Positions 25,487-35,425 are shown, counted from the stretch's first letter. The stretch is DNA of 52,331 bases from Paracoccus wurundjeri (GCF_030678915.1 NZ_JAUUTZ010000031.1:1-52331); one strand, 5' to 3'. Notes: a model not told the origin generated them from the sequence alone. Numbers and translations are program-made.

Positions 25487-27157
25487 ATGAGTTTCACCTG
25501 TGAAAAGGGTGCCGTCACCGGAACGCGCGGGGTCGCCGTGACCAATCATCCGCTGGCTTCCGCTGCCGCGATGGAGATGTTCGCCGCCGGGGGGAACGCA
25601 TTCGACGCCACCGTCTCGGCGCTGTTCGCACTGACCGTGGTCGAGCCGATGATGGTCGGGATCTTCGGCGGCGGTGCGTCGGTCATTCATCTGGCGAATG
25701 GCGAAACCCATGTCTACGACGGGCTGGCCACCGCGCCCTCATCCACGCGCCCCGACAGCTATACGCCCATCGCGGATGTCTGGCCCGATTACATGGAAAC
25801 CAAAGGGCGCGAGAACCGCGTCGGCCCCCGGGCCATCGCGGTTCCGGGTAATCTGATCGCGTGGTGCGAGATGGCCGAACGGCATGGCCGCCTGCCGTTG
25901 AAGCAATTGCTTGGTCCCGCGATCCGCCATGCGGAAGAAGGGTTCATCCTGTCACCTTATCTGGCGACCTGCATTCAGGAAATCTCGCCCGATCTGCTTC
26001 TGGATCCGGCCATTGCGGGGATATTCGTGCCGGGCGGCGTGCCACTGAAAGCCGGTGACCGTCTGGTGCAGACGGATTACGCGCGGACCCTGCGTGCCAT
26101 TGCCGAAGGTGGCGCCGGCGCATTGCTGGAAGGGCAGCTTGGCGAGTATCTGCGGGCTTTTCTGGAACAGTCGGGAACATGGGTCAGCGAAGAGGATATC
26201 CGGAACTACCGGGTGATCCGCCGCGAGCCGGTGCGGGGAACCTATCGCGGCCACGAGATCATCGGCCCTCCGCCACCCTGTTCGGGCGGCGTGCAGGCGG
26301 TGCAGGTTCTGAACCTGCTGGAGCCGTCGAATGTCGGCGCCGGTGGCTTCGGGACCGAAGCAACCCTGCACCGCCTGATCGAGGCGTTGAAGATCGCCGC
26401 CGCCGACCGGCTGGCCGTGACCGCCGACCCCGATTTCATCGATGTGCCGACAGACAGGCTGATCTCGAAAGCCTATGCGGATGAGCGCCGCGGCGATATC
26501 GATCCGGATCGCGCCCGCCAGCAGGTCGCGCGAATCCTGACCAATGAATCCGCCAATACCACCCATGTCACCATCGCCGATCACGAAGGCAATGTCGTGA
26601 CCTCGACCCAGACGATCAACAGCCTGTTCGGCGCGCGGGTGATCATTCCGGGCACGGGGATCATCCCGAATAATTACATGTATCTGTTCGATCCCCATCC
26701 CGGCAGGGCGCTGTCTCTGGCGCCCGGAAAACGGATTACCAGCGGCATCACCGCACTGATCGTCAAGCGGGGCGGCAAGGTCGCCTTCGCGCTTGGCCTG
26801 CCCGGCGCGCATCGCATTCCGGCCTCGGCCACGCAGGGGGTGATCAACCTGATCGACCACGGCATGTCGCTGCAAGAGGCGGTCGAGGCCCCGCGCATCT
26901 TCACCTGGGGGCAGGAGGTCGAGATCGAGGACAGTATTCCGCAGCCCGTCCGGGACGCGCTGGCAGCCAAGGGACATCGCATCGCGCCCGTTGCCCATGT
27001 CGCGGGCGGGATGGGGGCGATCCGTTTTCTGGATAACGGGGTGATGGAAGGCGCCGCCTGCTGGCGCGCCGATGGCGTGCCGATGGCGGCTGGCGGTGGT
27101 CCGGCGCGGGCCGATACCTCGTTCTGGCCCGATCCGCGGCGCGGCAAGATATATTGA
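25487..27157 (+). CDS. ggt: Gamma-glutamyltransferase, no signal peptide
   Basis: A 556-residue self-processing gamma-glutamyltransferase that hydrolyses or transfers the gamma-glutamyl group of glutathione and its conjugates. The N-terminal GVAVTNHPLAS...GGNAFDATV region and the catalytic Thr358 in NTTHVTIAD are present, so autocleavage at Asn357-Thr358 is expected, followed by the GKRITSGITALIV region of the small subunit. Unlike the usual bacterial enzyme it has no Sec signal, which suggests cytoplasmic action. The ATG at 25487 (GGAAGAA site) is preferred over a GTG nine codons upstream. It begins an operon with a glutathione/peptide-type ABC importer 52 bases downstream. Confidence 0.9.
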   Translation: MSFTCEKGAVTGTRGVAVTNHPLASAAAMEMFAAGGNAFDATVSALFALTVVEPMMVGIFGGGASVIHLANGETHVYDGLATAPSSTRPDSYTPIADVWPDYMETKGRENRVGPRAIAVPGNLIAWCEMAERHGRLPLKQLLGPAIRHAEEGFILSPYLATCIQEISPDLLLDPAIAGIFVPGGVPLKAGDRLVQTDYARTLRAIAEGGAGALLEGQLGEYLRAFLEQSGTWVSEEDIRNYRVIRREPVRGTYRGHEIIGPPPPCSGGVQAVQVLNLLEPSNVGAGGFGTEATLHRLIEALKIAAADRLAVTADPDFIDVPTDRLISKAYADERRGDIDPDRARQQVARILTNESANTTHVTIADHEGNVVTSTQTINSLFGARVIIPGTGIIPNNYMYLFDPHPGRALSLAPGKRITSGITALIVKRGGKVAFALGLPGAHRIPASATQGVINLIDHGMSLQEAVEAPRIFTWGQEVEIEDSIPQPVRDALAAKGHRIAPVAHVAGGMGAIRFLDNGVMEGAACWRADGVPMAAGGGPARADTSFWPDPRRGKIY

Positions 27158-27209
27158 AATTAAACAATAACATAGAAAACCTGCAATCGGACGAACAGGA
27201 GAGGAAGCC

Positions 27210-28793
27210 ATGAAGATGAACCGCCGGGAGGCGATGCTTTTTTCTGCCAGCGCGATGCTGTTTGCCGCGACCAGCACGCGATTGGCTGCACAGGGGGCGG
27301 AAAGCGTCGTGCGGTTTGCTCCGCATGCCGCGCTGCGCGTGCTGGATCCGGTGACGACCAGCGCCTATGTCACGCGCAACCACGCCTATCTTGTCTATGA
27401 TACGCTGTTCGCGGTCGATTCCAACTATGCCCCGCAGCCGCAGATGGTGGATAGCTGGGAGATGTCGGATGACGGGCTGAACTGGACATTCACCCTGCGC
27501 GACGGCCTGGCGTTCCATGATGGCGCGCCGGTCACGGCCGAGGATGTGATCGCCTCGATCCGGCGCTGGTGGCAGGTGGATGTCGTCGGCCTGCGCCTTC
27601 AGAGCGTGACCGAGGAACTGACCGCGGATGACGAAACCAGTTTCAGCTTCCGGCTTTCCGAACCTTTCGGCGCCATGCTGGAGGCATTGGCGCGATCCAG
27701 CTCGATCCCGCTTTTCGTGATGCCGAAGCGGATCGCGGATCTGGATCCTTCGACCATGCTGGAAGAGGTCATCGGCTCCGGCCCCTATCGTTTCCTGGCC
27801 GAAGAATTCCGGCCCGGCGTCAGCTGGTCCTATATCCGCAACGAGGATTACGTTCCGCGCTCCGAGCCCGCCGATGGTCTTGCCGGTGGCAAGGTGCCGC
27901 GGGTCGAGCGCATCGATACGATCTGGTTCCCAAGTCCCGACACCGCGATCAGTGCGTTGCAGAATAACGAACTGGATATCATCGAGACCGTCAGCCCAGA
28001 TCGCCGCATCATGCTGCAGGGGACCGATATGCAACTTGTCGAGCGCGCCAGCCCCACGGCCTCGACCATCCGTTTCAACTGGTCGCAGCCGCCCTTCAAC
28101 GATGTGCGTCTGCGCAAGGCGGTGCAGATGGTGGTCAGCCAGCTTGATTATCTGGATATCGGCGTCGGCGATCCCGAAGCCTATCAGACCTGTGGCGCCC
28201 TGTTCGGCTGCGGTACGCCCTTGGAAACGGACGCAGGCTATACCGACGGCAGTCTTGAAAATCTGGAAGCCGCCAAGGAACTGGTAGCCGAATCCGATTA
28301 CGATGGCGAGACGGTGATCATCATCACGCCGGGGGATGTCGCCTCATTCTCGGCTTTGGCCCCACTGACCCAGCAGCTTCTGACCGAGCTGGGGATCAAG
28401 AGCGAGATCGAGACGATGGAATGGTCGTCCTTCCTTGATCGCCGATCAAGCACCGATCCGGTGGCGGAAGGCGGCTGGAACGTTGCGCATGCCGTCTTTG
28501 ACCGGATCGATCTGGTGTCGCCGCTTGGCAATATGAATTTCGATGCGCGCGGCAATGAAGGCTATACCGGCTTTGTCGACGACCCCGAGACCGAAGAACT
28601 GAAGACCCAGTATCAACGCGAACCCGATCCAGAAAAACAGAAGGCGATCGCCGAAGAGATGCAGAAGCGGGCCTATGATCAGGTCTTCTACATCCCGTTG
28701 GGCACCTATCACCAATATACCGCGCTGCGGCCCGAGGTGACGGATTTCGTCAATGCCCCGGTAACGGTCGTGTATTCGCTGGACAAGGCGTGA
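27210..28793 (+). CDS. ABC importer substrate-binding protein
   Basis: A 527-residue SBP_bac_5 protein with a basic start (MKMNRREAML) and a hydrophobic signal core ending LAAQ, possibly Tat-related but lacking a canonical twin-arginine motif. Family marks include SWEMSDDGLNWTFTLRDGLAFHDGAPVTAEDV (quoted in part: DGLAFHDGAPVTAEDV). It follows ggt and precedes two permeases and a double ATPase, the gene order of GsiBCDA-like glutathione importers, so gamma-glutamyl peptides are a fair guess as substrate. Confidence 0.9.
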   Translation: MKMNRREAMLFSASAMLFAATSTRLAAQGAESVVRFAPHAALRVLDPVTTSAYVTRNHAYLVYDTLFAVDSNYAPQPQMVDSWEMSDDGLNWTFTLRDGLAFHDGAPVTAEDVIASIRRWWQVDVVGLRLQSVTEELTADDETSFSFRLSEPFGAMLEALARSSSIPLFVMPKRIADLDPSTMLEEVIGSGPYRFLAEEFRPGVSWSYIRNEDYVPRSEPADGLAGGKVPRVERIDTIWFPSPDTAISALQNNELDIIETVSPDRRIMLQGTDMQLVERASPTASTIRFNWSQPPFNDVRLRKAVQMVVSQLDYLDIGVGDPEAYQTCGALFGCGTPLETDAGYTDGSLENLEAAKELVAESDYDGETVIIITPGDVASFSALAPLTQQLLTELGIKSEIETMEWSSFLDRRSSTDPVAEGGWNVAHAVFDRIDLVSPLGNMNFDARGNEGYTGFVDDPETEELKTQYQREPDPEKQKAIAEEMQKRAYDQVFYIPLGTYHQYTALRPEVTDFVNAPVTVVYSLDKA

Positions 28794-29734
28794 TGTTACG
28801 TCTGGTCGCGCTTCGTATCCTGTCATCGGTGCCAGTGATGTTCATCGTCGCGGTGATCGTCTTTGGCCTGTTGCGCCTTAGCCCCGGCGATCCCGCCGTG
28901 ATCCTTGCAGGCGATTCCGCCACGCCCGAAGCCATCGCCGCCCTGCGTCAGCAACTGGGGCTGGATCAACCCCTGCCGATCCAGTTCGTGACATGGCTTG
29001 CCGGGGTCGCCACAGGCGATTTCGGTCAGTCGATCCTGTCGCGGATGCCGGTTCTGGCGCTGATCTTCGACCGGCTCGAGGCGACGCTGGTACTGGCCGT
29101 CTCGGCAATCATCATCACCGTTCTGATCGCGGTGCCACTGGGCGCGATTGCGGCATGGCGTCACAACAGCTGGATCGACCGCGCGGTCATGGCGCTGTCG
29201 GTTGCGGGTTTCTCGGTGCCGGCCTTCGTGATCGGTTATCTGCTGATGCTGTTCTTCTCGGTCAAATGGGAATTGCTGCCGGTACAGGGCTATGTCAGCC
29301 CCTTCGCCGATCCTGGCGGCGCCGTCCGGCATCTGATCCTGCCATCGGTAACGCTGGCGCTGGTCTTCATGGCACTGATCGCGCGGGTGACACGCTCAAG
29401 CCTGCTCGAGGTGCTGAATCAGGATTTCGTTCGCACCGCCCGCGCCAAGGGCAATTCGCAGCGCCGTGTTCTGTGGCGTCACGCCTTGCCCAATGCCGCC
29501 GTGCCGATTATCACCGTGATCGGCATCGGGATCGCCATGCTGATCTCGGGCGTGGTGGTGACCGAAAGCGTGTTCAACATTCCCGGCATCGGGCGGCTGA
29601 CCATCGACGCGATTCTGGCTCGCGACTATCCGGTGGTGCAGGGGCTGATGCTGTTCTTCGCCCTGATCTATGTCGGCGTGAATCTGTTGATCGACATCGC
29701 CTATATCATCGTCGATCCGCGGATCCGGTATTGA
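28793..29734 (+). CDS. ABC permease, DppB/GsiC-like
   Basis: A 313-residue permease with an N-terminal LRILSSVPVMFIVAVIVFGL helix, about six helices in all and the EAA loop RTARAKGNSQRRVLWRHALP. Its ATG overlaps the stop of the binding-protein gene (TGATG), so translation is coupled. Confidence 0.92.
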   Translation: MLRLVALRILSSVPVMFIVAVIVFGLLRLSPGDPAVILAGDSATPEAIAALRQQLGLDQPLPIQFVTWLAGVATGDFGQSILSRMPVLALIFDRLEATLVLAVSAIIITVLIAVPLGAIAAWRHNSWIDRAVMALSVAGFSVPAFVIGYLLMLFFSVKWELLPVQGYVSPFADPGGAVRHLILPSVTLALVFMALIARVTRSSLLEVLNQDFVRTARAKGNSQRRVLWRHALPNAAVPIITVIGIGIAMLISGVVVTESVFNIPGIGRLTIDAILARDYPVVQGLMLFFALIYVGVNLLIDIAYIIVDPRIRY

Positions 29735-29744
29735 GGCGCGGGGC

Positions 29745-30617
29745 ATGAGCAGTCACCTTACGAATGCGCCCGCCACGGCTTGGCTGGGATTTCTGCGCCA
29801 GAACAAGCTGTCCGCCCTTTGCGCGGCGCTGCTGCTGGCGATTACCGTGGTTTCATTGGCGGCGCCCTGGATCATCGACGCGCAACTAACGCAGGTGCGG
29901 CCCCGGATGCGCTTGCAGGCGCCCTCGGATCTGGCACTGTTCGGTACCGATGCCATGGGGCGCGATGTGTTCGGCCTGACCGTCGAGGGCGCGAAACTGT
30001 CGCTGCTGGTCGGGTTGCTGACCGCGCTGGCGGGGGGTGCCATCGGCACGGTCATCGGATTGGTAACCGGTTATTTCCGCCGGATCGATGGCGTGATCAT
30101 GCGCATCATGGACGCGATCATGGCGATCCCGAATATCCTGTTCGCCGTCGCGGTCGTATCGCTTCTGGGGGCCTCGTTGGCCACCATCGTCGCCGCGCTG
30201 GTCTTCAACGAGATCCCGCGGGTCGTGCGGCTGGTCCGCAGCGTAGTGCTGAGCACGCGCGAAGAACCCTATGTCAAGGCCGCCATCGGAATGTCGATCC
30301 AGACGCCGCTGATCCTCGCGCGTCATATCCTGCCCAATTGTGTCGCACCGCTGATCGTGCAGACCACTTATATCTTTGCCTCGGCCATCCTGTCCGAAGC
30401 GATTCTGGGTTTTCTTGGCGTCGGCTTTCCGCAGGGCACCCCCACCTGGGGCAATGTCATGGCCGAGGGGCGGGCGGTGTTCCTGCGTGCGCCCTGGACC
30501 ATCATCGCACCCGGTCTGATGCTTGCGGTGACGGTTATGTCGGTCAATTTGCTGGGGGATTCCCTGCGTGACCGTCTGGATCCGCGCCTGACCCGTGGAA
30601 CGAGGGCATCGTCATGA
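29745..30617 (+). CDS. ABC permease, DppC/GsiD-like
   Basis: A 290-residue permease with the DppC-type entry FGTDAMGRDVFGLTVEGA and the EAA loop KAAIGMSIQTPLILARHILP. GGCGCGGGGC before the ATG is a weak site. Its stop overlaps the ATPase start by ATGA. Confidence 0.92.
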   Translation: MSSHLTNAPATAWLGFLRQNKLSALCAALLLAITVVSLAAPWIIDAQLTQVRPRMRLQAPSDLALFGTDAMGRDVFGLTVEGAKLSLLVGLLTALAGGAIGTVIGLVTGYFRRIDGVIMRIMDAIMAIPNILFAVAVVSLLGASLATIVAALVFNEIPRVVRLVRSVVLSTREEPYVKAAIGMSIQTPLILARHILPNCVAPLIVQTTYIFASAILSEAILGFLGVGFPQGTPTWGNVMAEGRAVFLRAPWTIIAPGLMLAVTVMSVNLLGDSLRDRLDPRLTRGTRASS

Positions 30618-32221
30618 ACCAGATGAAACCCGTTCTCGAAATGCGCGATCTCAGCGTGACCCTGCCCGGCGGGCTGGACCGGACCCATGCGGTCGAGGAT
30701 GTGTCGCTGACCATCCGCCGGGGCGAGATCCTGTGCGTTGTCGGCGAATCCGGCTCGGGAAAATCCGTCACCGCGTCGGTCGTCATGGGGCTTTTGCCCA
30801 AGAACAGCCTGCGCGTGGCGAAAGGCACGGTGATGCTGGAGGGCGAGGATATCACCAGCGCGCCAGAGCAGCGGATGGACCAGCTGCGCGGCAACCGGAT
30901 GGCGATGATCTTTCAGGAACCGCTGACCGCTTTGAACCCGGTCATGCCACTGGGCCGGCAGATCGCCGAGGTGCTGGTGCTGCACAAGCCCGGGCTGGGC
31001 ACGGCGGCGATCCGCAGCCGGGTGCTGGAGCTGATGGCCGATGTGCATCTGCCCGCGCCGGAAGAGATGTACCACCGTTATCCGCATCAGATTTCGGGCG
31101 GGCAGCGGCAGCGGGTGATGATCGCCATGGCGCTGGCGATGGAGCCGGCACTGATCATCGCGGATGAACCCACCACCGCGCTGGACGTCACCACCCAGGC
31201 CCAGATCCTGAAACTGTTCCGGGAATTGCTGACCAAGCATGACAGCGCGGTGATGCTGATCACCCATGATTTCGGCGTGGTGGCAGAAATTGCCGACCGG
31301 GTTCTGGTCATGCGCCGGGGAAAGCTGGTCGAAAGCGGTACCGCGAAGGACGTGCTGCAATCGCCGCGGCATGATTACACGAAGGAGCTGATCGCCGCAG
31401 TGCCCCGGCTGCGCTATCTGCCGCAACTCGCCGAGCGTGAACCGGTCCTGAAGGCCGAGAATGTCTCGCTGACCTACCGGCAATCCTCGTGGCTGGGCAA
31501 GACCACCGAAGTGCATGCGGTTCAGGATGTCAGCTTCACGCTGGCACCGGGTGAGACGCTTGGCATTGTCGGCGAATCCGGTTCGGGGAAAAGCACGCTG
31601 GCGCGGATGGTCGTGGGGTTCGAGAAACCCGATCGGGGCCGCATTCTGTTCGAAGGACAGGATATGCCGGGGCTGACGCCCGCAAGGTTGCGGCAGATGC
31701 GCCACCGCATCCAGATGATCTTTCAGGACCCCTACAGCTCTCTCAATCCGCGCCGCCGGGTCGGACAATCGATGATCGAGGGACCGGTGCGGATGGGAAA
31801 ATCCGGCGCCGAGGCCCGTCGGCGCGCCTGCGAATTGCTGGAACTGGTGGGGCTGCAACCCTCGGCCATCGACCGGTTTCCGCATGAATTCTCGGGCGGG
31901 CAGCGGCAAAGGATCTGCATCGCCCGCGCGCTTGCGCTGGAGCCGGATGTGATCGTCGCGGATGAGGCCGTCTCGGCGCTGGATGTGACCGTGCAGGCGC
32001 AGGTGCTGGACCTGTTCGAGAAGCTGCGGACCGAGCTTGGCTTCGCGATGCTGTTCATTACTCATGATCTGCGCGTTGCCTCGAATATCTGCAACCGCGT
32101 AGCGGTGATGAGCAAGGGGCGCATCGTCGAGCAGGGCGAACTGAAACGGGTCTTCGAAAATCCCGAGAACGAGTACACGCGCAAGCTGCTTGCCGCGATG
32201 CCGGGTGTTTCCGAGATGTGA
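30614..32221 (+). CDS. Double ABC ATPase (GsiA-like DppD-DppF fusion)
   Basis: A 535-residue protein with two complete ATPase halves: Walker A GESGSGKS in each, signatures ISGGQRQR and FSGGQRQR, and Walker B LIIADEPTTALD and VIVADEAVSALD. The second Walker B has Ala in place of the usual Pro after the Glu, which does not remove the catalytic Glu. Fused ATPases of this kind are typical for glutathione importers such as GsiA and for YejF/YliA-type peptide systems. It is the last importer gene. Confidence 0.92.
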   Translation: MNQMKPVLEMRDLSVTLPGGLDRTHAVEDVSLTIRRGEILCVVGESGSGKSVTASVVMGLLPKNSLRVAKGTVMLEGEDITSAPEQRMDQLRGNRMAMIFQEPLTALNPVMPLGRQIAEVLVLHKPGLGTAAIRSRVLELMADVHLPAPEEMYHRYPHQISGGQRQRVMIAMALAMEPALIIADEPTTALDVTTQAQILKLFRELLTKHDSAVMLITHDFGVVAEIADRVLVMRRGKLVESGTAKDVLQSPRHDYTKELIAAVPRLRYLPQLAEREPVLKAENVSLTYRQSSWLGKTTEVHAVQDVSFTLAPGETLGIVGESGSGKSTLARMVVGFEKPDRGRILFEGQDMPGLTPARLRQMRHRIQMIFQDPYSSLNPRRRVGQSMIEGPVRMGKSGAEARRRACELLELVGLQPSAIDRFPHEFSGGQRQRICIARALALEPDVIVADEAVSALDVTVQAQVLDLFEKLRTELGFAMLFITHDLRVASNICNRVAVMSKGRIVEQGELKRVFENPENEYTRKLLAAMPGVSEM

Positions 32222-32344
32222 TGACGGCGTATTGGCGACCAAAGATGGCCGGCGTCGCGATTTGCCGGCGGATACCGCTTGTCGGAAGGAAAGGCAGTGG
32301 CTGATGCCCCTGCGAACAGAAATGAAGATGGAAGAGGACAGGAT

Positions 32345-33562
32345 ATGGGACCGCTTGCAGGGCTGAAGGTCATCGATCTGACATCGGTGCTGATGGGACC
32401 GTATGCGACCCAGTACCTTGGGGATTTCGGGGCCGATGTGATCAAGGTGGAACCGCCCTCGGGCGATCTTGTCCGCAATGTCGGGCCGTCGCGTTCGCCC
32501 GGCATGGGGCCGCTGTTCCTGAACTCGAACCGTTCCAAACGCTCTGTGGTGCTGAACCTGAAGACCACGGAAGGGCGGCAATTGCTGCTGGATCTGTGCC
32601 GGGGCGCCGACATCGTGATCTACAGTCTGCGCCCGGCGGCGATGAAGCGGCTTGGCCTGTCATGGGAAGAGATGCAGGCGGTCAATCCGCGGCTGATCTA
32701 TGCCGGGCTTTACGGTTACGGCCAGAACGGGCGCTATGCGGCGCGTCCGGCCTATGACGATCTGATTCAGGGCGCTTCGACGCTGTCGCATCTGTTCATG
32801 CTGTCGGGGTCCGACGAGCCGCGCTATGTGCCGGCGGCGATCGCCGACCGGATCGTCGGGCTGACCGCGCTAAGCGGCATTCTGGCCGCCGTGATCGAGC
32901 GGAACCGGTCAGGGAAAGGGCAGCGTGTCGATGTCCCCATGTTCGAGACAATGGTCAGCTTCATCCTCAGCGATCATCTGGGCGGCCTGACGTTCGATCC
33001 GCCGCTGGACCGAGGCGGCTATGTGCGCCAGATCGCCAGCGACCGCCGCCCGCTGCGCACTTCAGACGGCTATGTCTGCGCCTTGCTTTACACTGATGAT
33101 CACTGGCGACGTTTCCTGAAAGCCATCGGTCAGGACGGTTTGATGGAGACCGATGACCGCTTTGCCAGTTTCCGGTCGCGGATGGACCATATCGCCCATG
33201 TCTATGGCTGGCTGGCCGAGATTTTCCTGACCCGAAGCTCGGGCGAATGGATCGACCTGCTGGACGCGGCGGATGTGCCGGTCATGGCGATGCACACATT
33301 CGAGACGGTTCTGAAGGATCCGCATCTGGCCGATACCGGCTTTTTCAGGACCGTCGCTCATCCGACTGAGGGCGCGACCATCGCGATGGCCAACCCGGTG
33401 GCGATGTCCTCGACCCCCGTCGCCATCGAGCGGCTGGCGCCCGGTCTGGGGGAACATACCATCGAGATTCTGCGGGATCTTGGCTTGTCGCAGGAACGGA
33501 TCGGCGAACTTCTGGAGCGTGGCATCGTCGCCGGACCTGACGGCGTGTCGCCACCGGTCTGA
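32345..33562 (+). CDS. Family III CoA transferase (CaiB/BaiF)
   Basis: A 405-residue CoA transferase that moves CoA between carboxylic acids through aspartyl intermediates. The N-terminal GLKVIDLTSVLMGPYATQ...GADVIKVEPP block and the catalytic Asp138 in YDDLIQGAS are typical. The start at 32345 has AGAGGACAGGAT before it; an upstream TTG is in frame but unsupported. It follows the glutathione-type ABC operon by 123 bases and is convergent with the TdaB-like gene, so it could belong to either unit. A CoA transferase could activate an aromatic or tropone acid, but no evidence here ties it to that. Confidence 0.88.
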   Translation: MGPLAGLKVIDLTSVLMGPYATQYLGDFGADVIKVEPPSGDLVRNVGPSRSPGMGPLFLNSNRSKRSVVLNLKTTEGRQLLLDLCRGADIVIYSLRPAAMKRLGLSWEEMQAVNPRLIYAGLYGYGQNGRYAARPAYDDLIQGASTLSHLFMLSGSDEPRYVPAAIADRIVGLTALSGILAAVIERNRSGKGQRVDVPMFETMVSFILSDHLGGLTFDPPLDRGGYVRQIASDRRPLRTSDGYVCALLYTDDHWRRFLKAIGQDGLMETDDRFASFRSRMDHIAHVYGWLAEIFLTRSSGEWIDLLDAADVPVMAMHTFETVLKDPHLADTGFFRTVAHPTEGATIAMANPVAMSSTPVAIERLAPGLGEHTIEILRDLGLSQERIGELLERGIVAGPDGVSPPV

Positions 33563-33711
33563 AAGTGATCTCCCGCAGCGCCATGTCCGCGACTGTACCG
33601 GAATCCTGCGGCATTCATCTTTGGACCGGCACCGATCGTTGAAAGCGTCAGTGACCGGATCGGCCATGGCGCAGGGCTTTCGGCGTCTTTAACACTCGCG
33701 GCAATCGCGAT

Positions 33712-34410
33712 CTATGCGCTGGGCATCAGGTCGGGGGCCAACAGGGTGATGCCGTAATATCCGGCACAATGCTGAAACCATTGTTCGACCGGATCCTCGG
33801 CAGGAAGAAGAGATGCGCCAGTGCAAATCCGATGCCATTGCAGGCTGCCGAACAGGATATGATCGGCAAATGCAGGCGCATCGCCCGCGATCCAGCGCTG
33901 CTCTTCCAGAACCGCCCGGATCGGGGCGAGTTTTTGCGGAAAGCGCTTTGCCTCGCCCGAGGAACGCCTGGCGATTTCCTCGATCTCCGCATCGAAGCGT
34001 TTTCGCCGCACCGCCCGAAAATGTTCCTGATCGGCAGGGGACATCATGTCATGCATCTGTCGGACGACGATCACCGAAAGCAAAGGGTTCAGGACCGTAT
34101 CGCAAAAATGCTCGACCATGCGGGCCAATGCATTCTGCCCATCGTGCGGAAAAAGGCGATTGCCGCTGTAAGCCTGCTCAAGATACAGGGCGATGCCGAA
34201 GCTGTCGCCTTCGAGCCGGCCATGATCGTCCAGCACCGGTACACTGCTGAAACCTCCACCGGCGATCTGCGGAATATCCGCGAAGGAGACCGGACGCAGA
34301 TCGAAATCCAGACCCTTGTGTTTCAACGCAAGGATCACCTTCCAGACATGAGGCGAATAATGCCGCAGACCATCCGCCGCGCAAAGGCTGTAAACCGCCA
34401 TTCCCGCCAT
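33712..34410 (-). CDS. tdaB: GST-fold beta-etherase-like protein (TdaB-like)
   Basis: A 232-residue glutathione transferase of the beta-etherase type. The N-terminal thioredoxin fold has the likely active Ser19 in RHYSPHVWKV and a VPVL-type cis-Pro, followed by an all-helical domain. TdaB, a GST/beta-etherase-like protein, is needed for sulfur insertion in tropodithietic acid synthesis in Phaeobacter. The assignment rests on family plus context: it overlaps the LysR gene upstream by one base (ATGA), the same tdaA-tdaB order as in Phaeobacter, and is in a locus with TdaC/D/E/F-type genes. On sequence alone it could be any such GST. Confidence 0.72.
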   Translation of the reverse strand: MAGMAVYSLCAADGLRHYSPHVWKVILALKHKGLDFDLRPVSFADIPQIAGGGFSSVPVLDDHGRLEGDSFGIALYLEQAYSGNRLFPHDGQNALARMVEHFCDTVLNPLLSVIVVRQMHDMMSPADQEHFRAVRRKRFDAEIEEIARRSSGEAKRFPQKLAPIRAVLEEQRWIAGDAPAFADHILFGSLQWHRICTGASLLPAEDPVEQWFQHCAGYYGITLLAPDLMPSA

Positions 34411-35342
34411 CAGCGAACTCCGCCGACAAGCGTCGGAAGCTTGCCGAATTTGGGTTTCGGACGCACAGGCGCCAGAGCGTCTTCACCGCCATCCAGAATC
34501 GAACGGATCACGCCGACGACAGGATCATTGGCCCGTTCGGCCAGATAGCCGCACAGGATGCGGACGGATTGGCGCACCTCGGACAGCACGCTGATGCCGT
34601 TCTCTGGCTGTGCCGCGGCATGGATCACGCCGATCCCGATCCCGTCCGCAATCAGTTTCCTTGTGACCGCCTCGTCATCGACATGGATGATGCGGCGCGG
34701 GTGGAAATCATTCTCGGCAAAGAATTTGTCGGCGATCCGGCCGTAGCAGGACTGATCCGGCGGGCAGATGCATGGCACGTCCTGCAAGGCATTCAGATCG
34801 CCGCCGCGCAGGCGTTCGGCATATTGCGGTGCGCCTGCAAGATAGACGCTGAAGCGCGTGATCTCGATTGCAGTCAGATCGGACTGTTCCTCTTCGGGCT
34901 CGACATAGAAGCCCGCGTCAAGATAGCCGTTCCGGATACCGCTGAGCACACCGGCGGAAGGGCCGCGATCAAGTTTGACCTCAAGTTCCGGAAACCGCGA
35001 ATAAAGCTCGGTCAGCAACCTGCGCACCGTGTCCCGGCACGAACAACGGGCGGCGCCGATGCGCAACTCGCCGGTCAGGGAGCCGCGCACCCGGCTTGCC
35101 TCTTCCAGAAAACGCTGATGCTGCTCTAGAAGTTTCTCGGCCACCACCAGCAGACGCGAACCGCTTCGCGTCACCGACATGCCCCGGGAATTCCGCTCGA
35201 AAAGCTTGACCTCGAGACTGTCCTCCATCGATTTGATATGCGCACTGATGGCTGGCTGGCTTCGATAAAGGATCTCGGATGCACGGGTGATACTGCCCTC
35301 GCGGACGACCGTGACGAATGTTCGCAATTGATTGATATCCAT
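34410..35342 (-). CDS. tdaA: LysR-family regulator (TdaA-like)
   Basis: A 310-residue LysR regulator with an N-terminal helix-turn-helix (MDINQLRTFVTVVREGSITR, LYRSQPAISAHIK). TdaA, a LysR protein, activates the tda operon in Phaeobacter, and this gene is directly coupled to the TdaB-like gene, as there. The start at 35342 is chosen from the family N-terminus; the frame is open further upstream through the intergenic region, where a good T-N11-A site (35427-35439) fits autoregulation. Confidence 0.75.
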   Translation of the reverse strand: MDINQLRTFVTVVREGSITRASEILYRSQPAISAHIKSMEDSLEVKLFERNSRGMSVTRSGSRLLVVAEKLLEQHQRFLEEASRVRGSLTGELRIGAARCSCRDTVRRLLTELYSRFPELEVKLDRGPSAGVLSGIRNGYLDAGFYVEPEEEQSDLTAIEITRFSVYLAGAPQYAERLRGGDLNALQDVPCICPPDQSCYGRIADKFFAENDFHPRRIIHVDDEAVTRKLIADGIGIGVIHAAAQPENGISVLSEVRQSVRILCGYLAERANDPVVGVIRSILDGGEDALAPVRPKPKFGKLPTLVGGVR

Positions 35343-35425
35343 GCCAGAACCTCGGAAAATGCAGGGGACTTCGAAGAACCGCCAGGCTCCGCGTCTGCCT
35401 TGCAACAGGTGCTGGGTTGGAAACA

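Noticed and set aside
30368..32581. Very long minus-strand open frame (737 codons) over the double ATPase
   Set aside because: It is antisense to a clear two-domain ABC ATPase with all motifs; the translated product is rich in His, Gln and Arg with no domain, a usual effect of high GC.
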